This document shows, one piece after another, positions 25,992 through 34,382 of a DNA stretch of 36,185 nt. Position 1 is the stretch's first letter. Each line of letters opens with the position of its first letter. The DNA comes from Flavobacteriaceae bacterium. GTDB lineage: Bacteria > Bacteroidota > Bacteroidia > Flavobacteriales > Flavobacteriaceae. A program made the translations under genes and the position numbers. Location: NCBI GenBank assembly GCA_018608725.1, contig JABAZA010000058.1:1-36185 (forward strand), written 5' to 3'. The notes under the pieces were generated by a model. The model worked only from the letters and a program-made list of their open reading frames with translations. It had not been told where the DNA came from and searched no databases.

Positions 25992-27404
25992 CTAGTTTCC
26001 TCTATAAAAATAAATATTATCTACATACAGTTCTGTTAACGAAGAACCGTTTATGTTTTCCATAATAAGAAGTCCCATATTATCTTTAACATTTAGAGTT
26101 ATATCAAATTCTAATGTATTCCAAACACCTGGTTCAAAATCAGTTCCATTAAAAAATATTTGTTGGAATGTATCATCACCACCACCATCAACTTGATCTG
26201 CTCCAAAATCTCTTACTGTAATTAAAAAATCAAGGTTTGAAGGTTCTTCAGGAATATAAACATTGAGATGAACCTTAGAAAATTCAGTAGCATCAATTGT
26301 TGGATTTGCAAATTGAATTCCTACAAAATTAAAATTCGTGTAGTGAATCATATTGTTACCACTGACTACAAAATCACTAGATAAAGTTGTTTGCCATGGC
26401 TCCCAATAGCCGTTAAAAAAGTCAACAGGAACATTTGTATAGCTATCACTAAAAAGCGAGATTACATCACTAGAGTTTCTTGTTGGAGTGGGTGCAACAT
26501 CGAATCCACCGACAGCACTTACGGTCATTGAACCCTGTGCTTCTACGCCTCCTAAACTGGCTGTGATAACCGCTGTACCATCACTAACACTAACAACACC
26601 AAATTGATCAACGAATGCTAAACTAGGATCTGAAGATGTAAAGTCAAAATAACTTGGTGCTACATTAACTGTTTTGTTAAGCCCAGAACCCAAATTAAAC
26701 GTTTGTGTAAGGCCTGTTATTTCTAAATCAATTCCTGCAAAGGCATCTTGTACAAGATCTTGACCATTTAAAATAGCAGGTCTTGGTTGACCAATGGTTC
26801 CGAGTCTTTCAAATTTTAATTCGTCAATCCAAAAGGTGTAACCTAAACCGCCTGTGTTTTGAGTTCCTGCCGAATACCAAAACATTCCTCTTTCATCAAA
26901 AAGTTTTGAAGGGTCTGGAATTGGAATCACATATTTTACCCAGTTTGTGCTCAAACTTACATTGGTATCGTTTACTTGATATTGGTTTAACCCAAAGTCT
27001 TGTCCAAATCCAATTTCTCCAATCACAACCCCTTGAGATGCTTTTGCCCAAAAAGTAAGTGCATCGAATTCTGTAAGATCACGACCTGAGCCTTCGACTC
27101 TAAAAATACCCCCAGCATAACTTCCATCTGGATCATTTGCATTTGGCACATCAAATCTCATGGAAGCCTGGCTTTCATAGCCTTCATTTTCATCAACTGA
27201 CCACGCTGTTGCTTTAGAACCTAAATACGGAAAGTAAAAATCACTTCCAAGTCCTATGGGTGAATCAGTGAAGATTTCGCCTGTTTTGGATAGGGTAGCA
27301 AATTCGGCTTCATCAGAAATATCTCTTTCACAACTCATGGTGATTACAAAAAGTAAACCTGTGAGGAGTGTGATTCTTGAATACATAAATTTTATATTTT
27401 TCAT
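25992..27404 (-). CDS. Surface glycan-binding lipoprotein with a Big_2-like domain
   Basis: This 470-residue lipoprotein (signal ending VITMSC, Cys25) has no catalytic motif. An N-terminal jelly-roll-like module (about 30-205) holds GGIFRVEGSGRDLTEFDALTF then WAKAS and ends TFWIDELKFERLG. A bacterial Ig-like (Big_2) domain follows (about 220-300: FDFTSSDPSLAFVDQFGVVSV then DGTAVITASL). A C-terminal binding-like module (about 315-470) has GNNMIHYTNFNFVGIQF, LDFLITVRDFG and ends LTELYVDNIYFYRG. The plan (binding module, Ig spacer, binding module on a lipid anchor) fits a SusE/SusF-like protein. It lies 12 bases after the GH-barrel gene and before GH16, so a laminarin-binding role is likely but inferred. 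Confidence 0.8.
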   Translation of the reverse strand: MKNIKFMYSRITLLTGLLFVITMSCERDISDEAEFATLSKTGEIFTDSPIGLGSDFYFPYLGSKATAWSVDENEGYESQASMRFDVPNANDPDGSYAGGIFRVEGSGRDLTEFDALTFWAKASQGVVIGEIGFGQDFGLNQYQVNDTNVSLSTNWVKYVIPIPDPSKLFDERGMFWYSAGTQNTGGLGYTFWIDELKFERLGTIGQPRPAILNGQDLVQDAFAGIDLEITGLTQTFNLGSGLNKTVNVAPSYFDFTSSDPSLAFVDQFGVVSVSDGTAVITASLGGVEAQGSMTVSAVGGFDVAPTPTRNSSDVISLFSDSYTNVPVDFFNGYWEPWQTTLSSDFVVSGNNMIHYTNFNFVGIQFANPTIDATEFSKVHLNVYIPEEPSNLDFLITVRDFGADQVDGGGDDTFQQIFFNGTDFEPGVWNTLEFDITLNVKDNMGLLIMENINGSSLTELYVDNIYFYRGN

Positions 27405-27416
27405 TTTTACAGTGTT

Positions 27417-30400
27417 TTATTTTCCTATATTAATATGAATGTATGTTCTAATTTCCCATTCGCTTCCATTAGGAAATCCTACAGAACTGATAGGCGGTAC
27501 TGCTGGATAGGTATTTGGAGGAATGAACATTGGGGAGTAACGTGGCGAGTATTCGTTTAGTGAACGCCATGTTCCACGTACTCCAACTTGTGTATTTGGA
27601 AGGATAAACCAATCTGGTTTTCCTAAGGTTGTTGATAAATCTAACATTAACTGTACAGGATATGTTAGGTTAAAATCACGGTGATAATCAAAAGGTCCCC
27701 AATCGTTAAATTTAAGAGTGTGGGTTAGTTTTAATTTGTTATAGATGAATCGAATATCTCCACCAAATCGTTCTATTAAACGATCATCACTACCGTTTGC
27801 TTGTGCGTTACCGGCATAAAAATTAGCGATAAATCCAAGGTCTGGATTTAGTTTAGAAACAATTCGTGAATGAGCTTCCCATAAATCTTGAGCAGGAGCT
27901 GCATTTGGGAATGCAAAAGAAGTACGATTCGCTAAGAAACCAACTGCTGCATCTTGAGCTGTTGGGTGATGACGAAATACAAAACCAAGGTTGAATGCAA
28001 ATTTTGCATCTTCAGCGCGGTCGTTATCCCACTCATACATCCATGTTCCTGGAGTTGGATCGTATGTTAATAAGAGTTCTCCAGCTGTAGTTTCTCTGTT
28101 GGCTCTAACTGCAAATGGATCATCTTGAACGTTTCTTAGACGTCCAGGTCCTCCATCTAAATCGTTGGGCATTGCAGCAACAATTGGTTTTTGCCATAAG
28201 AAATTAGGAGCAATTTGAAAATCTCCAAAGGTATATGCAAACCCAGAAAGGAAGTTGTTTTGGTTACCGCTTCCAGAATCTTTTAATCTCCATCCAGTAA
28301 ATGTTTGTGTTTGATCGGATCCACCATTAGCAACTAAGCCCATGCTTGCCCCTTGTGCATACCACATAAAAGCTCCTTTTTGATAGGTTAACTTGGCTTT
28401 TGCTCCCCAGTTGTCTTTTTCATTAATTTCATCTGTATAGATTACATAATTATCCGTAGTTCCTTCAGCGATTTGAAATTCACGACCGTTTAAAGGTTGT
28501 CCACCCCAGATACCACCAACATCAAAAATAAAGTTGCCAAATTTTCTTGTGGCATGTAACGTAACTCTACGTGTTTTTGGAAGTGGAATTGCAATTGAAG
28601 TTACTGCACTCCCAACATCATCAATATCTTCGTGGTAAACGGTTGTTAGATCCCAGTTGCCAAATCTTTTACCGTACTTTAAAATTACGGCTGGATTCGC
28701 TCCCCACCAAAGTTGAGGACCAAAGGCCACTTTTAAACCATTTAAAGCTCCTTTAGCATCAAATTCAATTCCTGAAATTTCACCGTTATACAAATCTAAA
28801 TTTGGCCCATAATTGGCTTCTCTATATAAGTTAAAGAAATCTCCTTCATAGGCCCAGTGATAGTGTCCTGTTCTATAAAAACCTCTTAAATTAAAGTCTT
28901 TAGCATTCCAGTCAAATTCAGCGTTATAAATTCTTACTCTGTTTGGGTCTGTAATAGTTACATTACCATCATCTGTATTTACATCAAATGAGCGTCCCGG
29001 GTTTTCATAAAATATTTCATCAATTGGATTTTCAGCAACATTACCAAGAATATTGAAATTTACATTGGCACGCATATTAGAAGCAGGGTTTCCTTCTACT
29101 CCAATAAAATACGATTGCATGTGGTCAAAGCCGAGTTCATTTGGATAAGCATTCGAATTAGGGTCTTCATTGTCGGGAGTTGTAATAAGTGTTCCGCCCG
29201 TATTGAAGGTTGTAGACTCAATTCTCAAATTGCTTAGTTTTAATTTTTCATTGCCTCCCAAAGCTGCTTTATCTCCTCTTGCACGAAGCACCGCATCCAT
29301 TAATTCGATGTTGTCAAAATGAGTTTCAACAAAATCCGGAGTCACGCCGGCTTCGTAAGGGTTTAATTGGTGTGCTATTTTTAAAGCATAATAAGATGCT
29401 CGTGGATATAAAGTGTATAGACCTCTTGAATTTGTTGGACCTTTTGCACAAACTCCAAACCATTCCTCATTCATGTTATTTTCTCCTGGAGCGTAATCAA
29501 GTTGATAACCACCATTTGACCATGAGGCATTGTTGTCATGAACTTCTAAATTTTTAGTTTGTCCAAATTTCCACCAACCATCACTAAACTGGAATGTGAA
29601 ACCACCAATTGCATTTTCTGATTTTCCTAAACCAGCTGCATTCTGATAAATATCTTTCCAATTTGAAACCATGTAATAGGCCTGCATTTTTTGGTCTTCG
29701 GCATTATCAAGCGCATTAAATGAATCTGAACCAAATTCAGTTAACATGATTGGCATGTCTAATTTTTCTTTAACAGTCTCAAATGCGTCTGTAAAAGAAG
29801 CACCACGATACATATTCGTTCCAAAAATATCAACATCCTTACATTCTTCAGCAATGATATCTATAAATAAAACATCCCCATTACAGATTGCTACAGGATG
29901 AGACGAATCGATACTTTTCATTTTAATTGATGCATCATTCATCAATTTATACATAGGTCTTCCACGCTCTTCTCCAACGAAATCTCTTTTTTCTTCTTCG
30001 TCTGGAAAATCTTCTGTTTCTGCACCTGCCCAAAACAGTCCGTAATTATTTTCATTTCCTAATAGAAACATTAATAAACCAGGAGTGTCCTTATAATCTT
30101 CGGCCAATTTGGTGACTTCAGATAGTAATAGCTCTTGTGTTGCTTCATCGCTATAATCTGTTACTGGTACCCATGCACCATTTATAGTAAGTCCATAACG
30201 ACCAAAAGAGTGGTTTAACATGGTATAAATACCATAGTTTTCATAAATGTATTGGATCCATTTTGGTTGTGCTCCTGTATATTGTCTTATGACATTAACA
30301 CCCATATTTTTCAATAACCCCATTTCTGCATCTAATGCTGCTTTGATTACATCATCAGACTGGTTCCATAAACTGTAGGAGTAATTTGTGCCAATTGGGA

Positions 30401-30554
30401 AATAGTCCCAGTTCATTCCGTTGATCATGAAGTCTTCTCCATTCACTACTAATTTCATCCCATTTTCATTATTAACAACCTTTACCTTGTCTGCCTGAGC
30501 AAAAGCGGTTGTTGTAATTAAAAAAAGAATTAATCTTACCAAAGTGTTTTTCAT
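27417..30554 (-). CDS. Clan GH-A glycoside hydrolase fused to an outer-membrane beta-barrel-like domain
   Basis: This 1045-residue protein has a Sec signal (cleavage after TTTAFA, residue 19). Residues 24 to about 400 form a (beta/alpha)8 hydrolase like the GH2 C-domain or GH72. Glu168 in LMFLLGNENNYG is the likely acid/base and Glu273 in PIMLTEFGSDSF the likely nucleophile; IFGTNMYRGASFTDAF between them resembles GH72 glucanosyltransferases. From about 425 to the end the sequence is porin-like: amphipathic aromatic strands (FNLRGFYRTGHYHWAYEGDF, LKVAFGPQLWW, FIFDVGGIWGG, AFMWYAQGASMGLV) ending EIRTYIHINIGK. No TonB plug or TonB box is visible. It opens the laminarin locus. Action on beta-1,3-glucan is inferred from neighbours; a hydrolase or a transglycosylase are both possible. 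Confidence 0.8.
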   Translation of the reverse strand: MKNTLVRLILFLITTTAFAQADKVKVVNNENGMKLVVNGEDFMINGMNWDYFPIGTNYSYSLWNQSDDVIKAALDAEMGLLKNMGVNVIRQYTGAQPKWIQYIYENYGIYTMLNHSFGRYGLTINGAWVPVTDYSDEATQELLLSEVTKLAEDYKDTPGLLMFLLGNENNYGLFWAGAETEDFPDEEEKRDFVGEERGRPMYKLMNDASIKMKSIDSSHPVAICNGDVLFIDIIAEECKDVDIFGTNMYRGASFTDAFETVKEKLDMPIMLTEFGSDSFNALDNAEDQKMQAYYMVSNWKDIYQNAAGLGKSENAIGGFTFQFSDGWWKFGQTKNLEVHDNNASWSNGGYQLDYAPGENNMNEEWFGVCAKGPTNSRGLYTLYPRASYYALKIAHQLNPYEAGVTPDFVETHFDNIELMDAVLRARGDKAALGGNEKLKLSNLRIESTTFNTGGTLITTPDNEDPNSNAYPNELGFDHMQSYFIGVEGNPASNMRANVNFNILGNVAENPIDEIFYENPGRSFDVNTDDGNVTITDPNRVRIYNAEFDWNAKDFNLRGFYRTGHYHWAYEGDFFNLYREANYGPNLDLYNGEISGIEFDAKGALNGLKVAFGPQLWWGANPAVILKYGKRFGNWDLTTVYHEDIDDVGSAVTSIAIPLPKTRRVTLHATRKFGNFIFDVGGIWGGQPLNGREFQIAEGTTDNYVIYTDEINEKDNWGAKAKLTYQKGAFMWYAQGASMGLVANGGSDQTQTFTGWRLKDSGSGNQNNFLSGFAYTFGDFQIAPNFLWQKPIVAAMPNDLDGGPGRLRNVQDDPFAVRANRETTAGELLLTYDPTPGTWMYEWDNDRAEDAKFAFNLGFVFRHHPTAQDAAVGFLANRTSFAFPNAAPAQDLWEAHSRIVSKLNPDLGFIANFYAGNAQANGSDDRLIERFGGDIRFIYNKLKLTHTLKFNDWGPFDYHRDFNLTYPVQLMLDLSTTLGKPDWFILPNTQVGVRGTWRSLNEYSPRYSPMFIPPNTYPAVPPISSVGFPNGSEWEIRTYIHINIGK

Positions 30555-30602
30555 AATTTGATTTTAAAAATTATTGTTTTTAGATTTTGTTTATAGTTTT
30601 GA

Positions 30603-30633
30603 TAAATATACTCACTTAGCAATGTATAAGTGA
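30603..30633 (-). promoter_or_regulatory. Candidate promoter and operator of the upstream laminarin unit
   Basis: On the minus strand TATATTTA (30603-30610) is a one-mismatch -7 box, 48 bases before the ATG of the GH-barrel gene. Immediately upstream is a 22-bp inverted repeat with perfect 7-bp arms, TCACTTA-N8-TAAGTGA (30612-30633), where a regulator would cover the -33 region. No clear -33 TTG is present, which suits an activated promoter. Confidence 0.4.
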
Positions 30634-31031
30634 TAATAAAAAGCACTACAAAAAACATACAAAATAAAAAAACCTAGAAATTTTGATCTATTTATCAAAA
30701 AAAGATAAATATAATAGATAAATCAATGGTTTAAAAAAATTCGATAGCCGCATAAAAACTGATGAAGCATTCGATAATGTAGTGGTAATGTATTGTTAAT
30801 TCCATGACAAAAAGCACCTAATTCACATGTGTATAGTTTAAAAAATGTTTTTTTACCATAAATCAACCATTTTATGTTGGGGTGTCACTACAAGCATATT
30901 TGTATTGTTGAAATAAAATTCATTAATATCAACTACAAAAGTATTTTACTTTTTACAAAAATACAATGCGTCTGGATTTTTCTTAACATTTTTGTAGTAC
31001 TGAAAACGTAATTAATAAAAAAATTAGATTG

Positions 31032-31039
31032 TATCTTTG
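31032..31039 (+). promoter_or_regulatory. -7 promoter element of the aquaporin gene
   Basis: TATCTTTG is an exact -7 box. The ATG at 31052 is 12 bases downstream, so the leader would be only a few bases long. This element also shows that the TTG at 31037 cannot be the start codon, because it lies inside the promoter. Confidence 0.55.
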
Positions 31040-31051
31040 AAAAAAAAAAGA

Positions 31052-31711
31052 ATGAAAAATTATATCGCTGAAACTATAGGGACCTTTAGTATGATATTTT
31101 GTGGTTGTGGCGCCATGGTGATCAATGATTTTACTGGAGGTACAATCACCCACCCAGGAGTAGCAATCACTTGGGGTCTTATTGTAATGGCTATGATTTA
31201 TGCCTTTGGTGATATTTCAGGAGCGCATTTTAATCCTGCGGTTACAATAGGCTTTGCCGTAGCTAAAAAATTCAGTTGGCAGGAAGTCCCTAAGTATATT
31301 GTTTCTCAATTTATAGGAGCCATTACTGCATCCTTGTTATTACTTTATTTGTTTCCTGAAAGCGATTTAGGAGCAACACTTCCAACCATTGAACCGTTAA
31401 AAGTTTTTATAATAGAATTGCTGCTTAGCTTTTTCTTAATGGTTGTAATAATTAATGTCTCTACGGGGAGTAAAGAAATTGGACCTATTGCTGGAATTGC
31501 TGTTGGGAGTGTTATTCTTTTAGAAGCGATGTTTGCTGGACCTCTTACAAAAGCTTCAATGAATCCTATTCGTTCTTTGGCTCCTGCCCTTGCTTCAGGG
31601 AATTTCACACACTTGTGGGTGTATCTTACGGCCCCTTTTGTTGGAATGTTTCTTGCCGTTTACAGCTGTAAACTCGTAAAAAGCGAGAATTGTTGCGATG
31701 ATAAATGTTAA
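31052..31711 (+). CDS. Aquaporin / MIP family channel with a variant second NPA motif
   Basis: This 219-residue channel has six membrane helices and the two MIP half-helices. The first motif is canonical (SGAHFNPAVT, NPA at 61-63). The second reads KASMNPIRSLAPAL, so NPA is NPI (171-173) with the selectivity-filter Arg174 kept. The C-terminus is cysteine-rich (SENCCDDKC; Cys214, 215, 219). It could carry water, glycerol or a small neutral metalloid; the sequence does not settle this. The start is the ATG at 31052; an in-frame TTG at 31037 lies inside the -7 box. The last codons overlap the repeat that begins the TetR-operon control region, and no terminator separates the two. Confidence 0.9.
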   Translation: MKNYIAETIGTFSMIFCGCGAMVINDFTGGTITHPGVAITWGLIVMAMIYAFGDISGAHFNPAVTIGFAVAKKFSWQEVPKYIVSQFIGAITASLLLLYLFPESDLGATLPTIEPLKVFIIELLLSFFLMVVIINVSTGSKEIGPIAGIAVGSVILLEAMFAGPLTKASMNPIRSLAPALASGNFTHLWVYLTAPFVGMFLAVYSCKLVKSENCCDDKC

Positions 31712-31758
31712 TATTTGTTTAATTATATATTTCATTAATTAAACAAGATGTATTTTTA
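31701..31758 (+). promoter_or_regulatory. Promoter/operator of the TetR-photolyase operon
   Basis: A 32-bp inverted repeat with perfect 11-bp arms, TTGTTTAATTA (31715-31725) and TAATTAAACAA (31736-31746), lies just upstream of a -7 box candidate, TATTTTTA (31751-31758). The tetR ATG is at 31779. The first 24 bases (31701-31724) recur exactly at 36129-36152, and similarity continues without gaps through the second arm to the -7 box. The 5' part overlaps the last aquaporin codons. A DNA-binding regulator, possibly the TetR-like product itself, is inferred. Confidence 0.65.
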
Positions 31759-31778
31759 CAACATAATACAAAAAAATT

Positions 31779-32435
31779 ATGTCCAAAAAAAATACACCTT
31801 CACAAAATTCCCTTGTAAACCTATATATGGAGTATGTTTTAGAGCACAATCATGCCCCAAAATCTGTTTATGCATTTGCAAAATCTAACGGCTTTAAAGA
31901 AGCTGAATTTTATAAGTTTTTTACAAACTTTGAAACCCTAGAATCTAAAATATTTAGTTTGTTTTTTACGAACACCAAAGAAACATTAGAGTCTAGCAAG
32001 GACTATCCTACCTACGATTCTAGAAATCAATTATTAAGTTTTTACTTTACCTTTTTTGAAAACTTAACCGCCAACAGAAGTTATGTTGTTTATGCCTTGA
32101 ATGAAAGCTGTAACAAACTTGAAAACTTAAAAAAGCTAAAGGAGTTACGTTCTAAATTCCTGGACTATATTGATGAATTGGATATTGAAGTCCTTCAAAT
32201 CAAAAACAAACAAATAGAACAAATAAAAGATAGTATTGTTCAGGAATCTTACTGGGTACAACTCATGATTACTTTAAAATTCTGGCTCGATGACACATCG
32301 ACTTCCTTTGAAAAAACAGATATTTTTATTGAAAAATCAATCAACGCCAGTTTTGATTTGATCTCTATTTCTCCGCTTAAAAGCGTTGTGGATCTAGGAA
32401 AGTTTTTATTCAAGGAAAAAATTAGCATGAATTAA
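31779..32435 (+). CDS. TetR/AcrR-like transcriptional regulator
   Basis: This 218-residue protein has a TetR-like plan. The N-terminal third holds a weak helix-turn-helix (LVNLYMEYVLEHNHAPKSVYA and FAKSNGFKEAEFYKFFTNFETLES, about residues 11-55), where FYKFFTNFETL takes the place of the usual TLYYHFKNKEEL. The rest is a helical ligand or dimer domain of a type seen in Bacteroidota. It is the first gene of an operon; the ABC1 kinase gene starts one base after its stop. A perfect inverted repeat lies in its promoter, so autoregulation is likely. The ligand is unknown. The HTH is divergent, so the DNA-binding role is probable rather than certain. Confidence 0.72.
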   Translation: MSKKNTPSQNSLVNLYMEYVLEHNHAPKSVYAFAKSNGFKEAEFYKFFTNFETLESKIFSLFFTNTKETLESSKDYPTYDSRNQLLSFYFTFFENLTANRSYVVYALNESCNKLENLKKLKELRSKFLDYIDELDIEVLQIKNKQIEQIKDSIVQESYWVQLMITLKFWLDDTSTSFEKTDIFIEKSINASFDLISISPLKSVVDLGKFLFKEKISMN

Positions 32436-32436
32436 T

Positions 32437-33747
32437 ATGAAGTCAATTGACAGAATCCCAACTTCAAAAATTGAACGTGCTGGAAAACTCGTTTCAACGG
32501 GTGCCAAGGTTGGTGTAAACTACCTCAAATATTACGGTGAAAAAATCACAAAAACAAAAGAAGAAGCAAAAGACAATCTTAACAAAAATAATGCTGAAGA
32601 TATTTATTCAGGGTTAAAACAACTTAAGGGAAGTGCTTTAAAAGTAGCACAAATGCTCAGTATGGAGAAAAGCATTTTACCGCAAGCTTATGTTGACAAA
32701 TTTTCTTTAGCACAATTTTCAGTCCCTCCCTTATCTTCCCCACTAGTGATTAAGACTTTTAAAAAATATTTTGGGCAACATCCAAATTTGATTTTTGATG
32801 AATTTGATTCAGAATCTATGAATGCAGCAAGTATTGGGCAGGTTCACAAAGCAGAGAAAGATGGCAAGCAATTGGCCGTTAAAATTCAATATCCCGGGGT
32901 CGCAAATAGTATCAAATCGGATTTGGCTCTAGTGAAACCTATTGCTGTAAAAATGTTCAACATTAAAGGAAAAGATTCAGATAAATATTTTCAGGAAGTG
33001 GAAGATAAATTGGTTGAGGAAACCAATTATAAGCTTGAGATTTCTCAAAGTAAAAAAATAGCAGACGACTGTGTTCACATTCCTAATTTGTTATTTCCTG
33101 AATATTATGAAGATTACTCTTCAGACCGTATTATTACTATGGATTTCATGAAAGGTGAGCATTTATCTGAATTCACAAAACACAATACAGATAAAGCGAA
33201 GTCTAACCAACTTGGACAGGCGCTTTGGGATTTTTATATGTTTCAAATACACAAGCTCAGAAAGGTACATGCCGATCCTCATCCTGGAAATTTTCTTATA
33301 AATGAAAATGCGCAACTTATTGCACTCGATTTTGGCTGTATGAAATCTATTCCAGAGGAGTTTTACATTCCATATTTTGAATTATCAGATAAAAAAATCA
33401 TTGACAACCCGGTGTTGTTTAAAGAGAAGTTGTATGAATTAGAAATTTTAACCCCAACAGATACTCCCGAGGAATTAGAATTTTTTACAGCAATGTTTCA
33501 TGAACTACTGAGCGTATTTACATTGCCATTTCATGATTCTATATTTGATTTTTCTAATCCTGATTTTTTTAATAAAATTGGAGACTTAGCACAACGGTAC
33601 AGCAAAAGTACTGAACTCCGAAAGTTTAACGGCAACCGTGGTTCCAAGCATTTCATATACATCAATAGAACGTTTTTTGGACTGTACAATCTAATGTTTG
33701 ATTTGAAAGCGTCAGATGTGAAAATTAACCAATTTAAAAACTACTAA
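32437..33747 (+). CDS. ABC1/UbiB/ADCK family atypical kinase
   Basis: This 436-residue protein belongs to the UbiB/COQ8 atypical kinase family, whose members support quinone and lipid metabolism through ATPase activity. The family KxGQ motif appears as LKGSALKVAQMLSMEKS, with Ala in place of Gly. The Ala-rich nucleotide loop is MNAASIGQVHKAE, followed by LAVKIQYPGV with the conserved Lys. The catalytic loop is VHADPHPGNFLI and the metal-binding segment LIALDFGCMK. No C-terminal membrane anchor is evident, unlike E. coli UbiB. The host makes menaquinone, so a ubiquinone role is unlikely. It sits directly between the regulator and flavin reductase genes with almost no gaps. Confidence 0.9.
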   Translation: MKSIDRIPTSKIERAGKLVSTGAKVGVNYLKYYGEKITKTKEEAKDNLNKNNAEDIYSGLKQLKGSALKVAQMLSMEKSILPQAYVDKFSLAQFSVPPLSSPLVIKTFKKYFGQHPNLIFDEFDSESMNAASIGQVHKAEKDGKQLAVKIQYPGVANSIKSDLALVKPIAVKMFNIKGKDSDKYFQEVEDKLVEETNYKLEISQSKKIADDCVHIPNLLFPEYYEDYSSDRIITMDFMKGEHLSEFTKHNTDKAKSNQLGQALWDFYMFQIHKLRKVHADPHPGNFLINENAQLIALDFGCMKSIPEEFYIPYFELSDKKIIDNPVLFKEKLYELEILTPTDTPEELEFFTAMFHELLSVFTLPFHDSIFDFSNPDFFNKIGDLAQRYSKSTELRKFNGNRGSKHFIYINRTFFGLYNLMFDLKASDVKINQFKNY

Positions 33748-34368
33748 ATGCTACACTTAAAACGGCAAGATTTTGATGATTTAGATCATGTTTACAGAAT
33801 AAATATGATGAATAGTTGTTCCGGTTTTAAATCGGCAAATCTGATCGGAACCAAATCAAATGATGGCACTCCAAACGTTGCGGTGTTTAGTTCGGTTACC
33901 CATTTAGGCTCCAATCCCCCATTATTAGGAATTGTGTTTAGACCTGTTTCAGATGTGCCAAGAAATACCTATGAAAATATCATAGAGACAGGACAGTTTA
34001 CTGTGAATCACATCCATCTAGATATTATTGAGCAAGCACACCATACCTCTGCTAAATATGATAAAAGTATTTCGGAATTTGACATTACAAAACTAGAAGA
34101 AGAGTACAAAAACGATTGGCATGCACCGTTTGTAAAAGGAGCACCAATTCAAATGGCACTTACTTATTGTGAAGAATATTTAATTAAAGCCAATAATACA
34201 ATTCAATTGATTGCTGAAATCAAAGATTTATACATTCAAAACGATATTGTGGAGGAGGATGGGTTTGTAAATCTAGCCAAAGCTAACATCGTCGCCATAA
34301 ATGGATTAGATGGCTATGCCTTACCTTCTTTAAAACAACGTATTGAATACCAACGTCCAAAAAAATAA
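33748..34368 (+). CDS. Flavin reductase-like FMN-binding protein
   Basis: This 206-residue protein matches the flavin reductase-like (FMN-binding split barrel) family. Characteristic segments are [63 protein letters not shown] and [15 protein letters not shown]. Such proteins bind FMN or FAD and pass electrons from NAD(P)H to flavin or to partner enzymes. The ATG directly follows the ABC1 kinase stop. The downstream photolyase needs reduced FAD, so a role in supplying electrons or reduced flavin is an attractive inference, but the same fold occurs in many unrelated reductases. Confidence 0.88.
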   Translation: MLHLKRQDFDDLDHVYRINMMNSCSGFKSANLIGTKSNDGTPNVAVFSSVTHLGSNPPLLGIVFRPVSDVPRNTYENIIETGQFTVNHIHLDIIEQAHHTSAKYDKSISEFDITKLEEEYKNDWHAPFVKGAPIQMALTYCEEYLIKANNTIQLIAEIKDLYIQNDIVEEDGFVNLAKANIVAINGLDGYALPSLKQRIEYQRPKK

Positions 34369-34382
34369 AAGTTGAATTCCTA

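Larger units (their letters stand above)
30555..31051. other. Long divergent intergenic region between the laminarin locus and the aquaporin gene
   Basis: These 497 bases hold no gene I can support. They are very AT-rich with several short inverted repeats: TCACTTA/TAAGTGA (30612-30633), ATTTATC/GATAAAT around seven A (30690-30710), and CATAAA/TTTATG near 30860-30880. TTCGATA occurs twice near 30740-30777. The left part should hold the laminarin-locus promoter and the right end the aquaporin promoter. A small RNA cannot be excluded. Confidence 0.5.

Noticed and set aside
27417-30554. The GH-barrel protein as a SusC-like TonB-dependent receptor
   Set aside because: There is no plug domain, TonB box or carboxypeptidase-like N-terminal domain; the N-terminus is a glycoside hydrolase.
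30690-30710. ATTTATC-A7-GATAAAT as a terminator or small-RNA end
   Set aside because: The stem is short and AT-only except one pair per arm, with no U-run after it; kept only as a note on the intergenic region.
31037-31051. TTG start that would add five residues (MKKKR) to the aquaporin
   Set aside because: The TTG lies inside the exact -7 box TATCTTTG, and the ATG at 31052 gives the normal MIP N-terminus.
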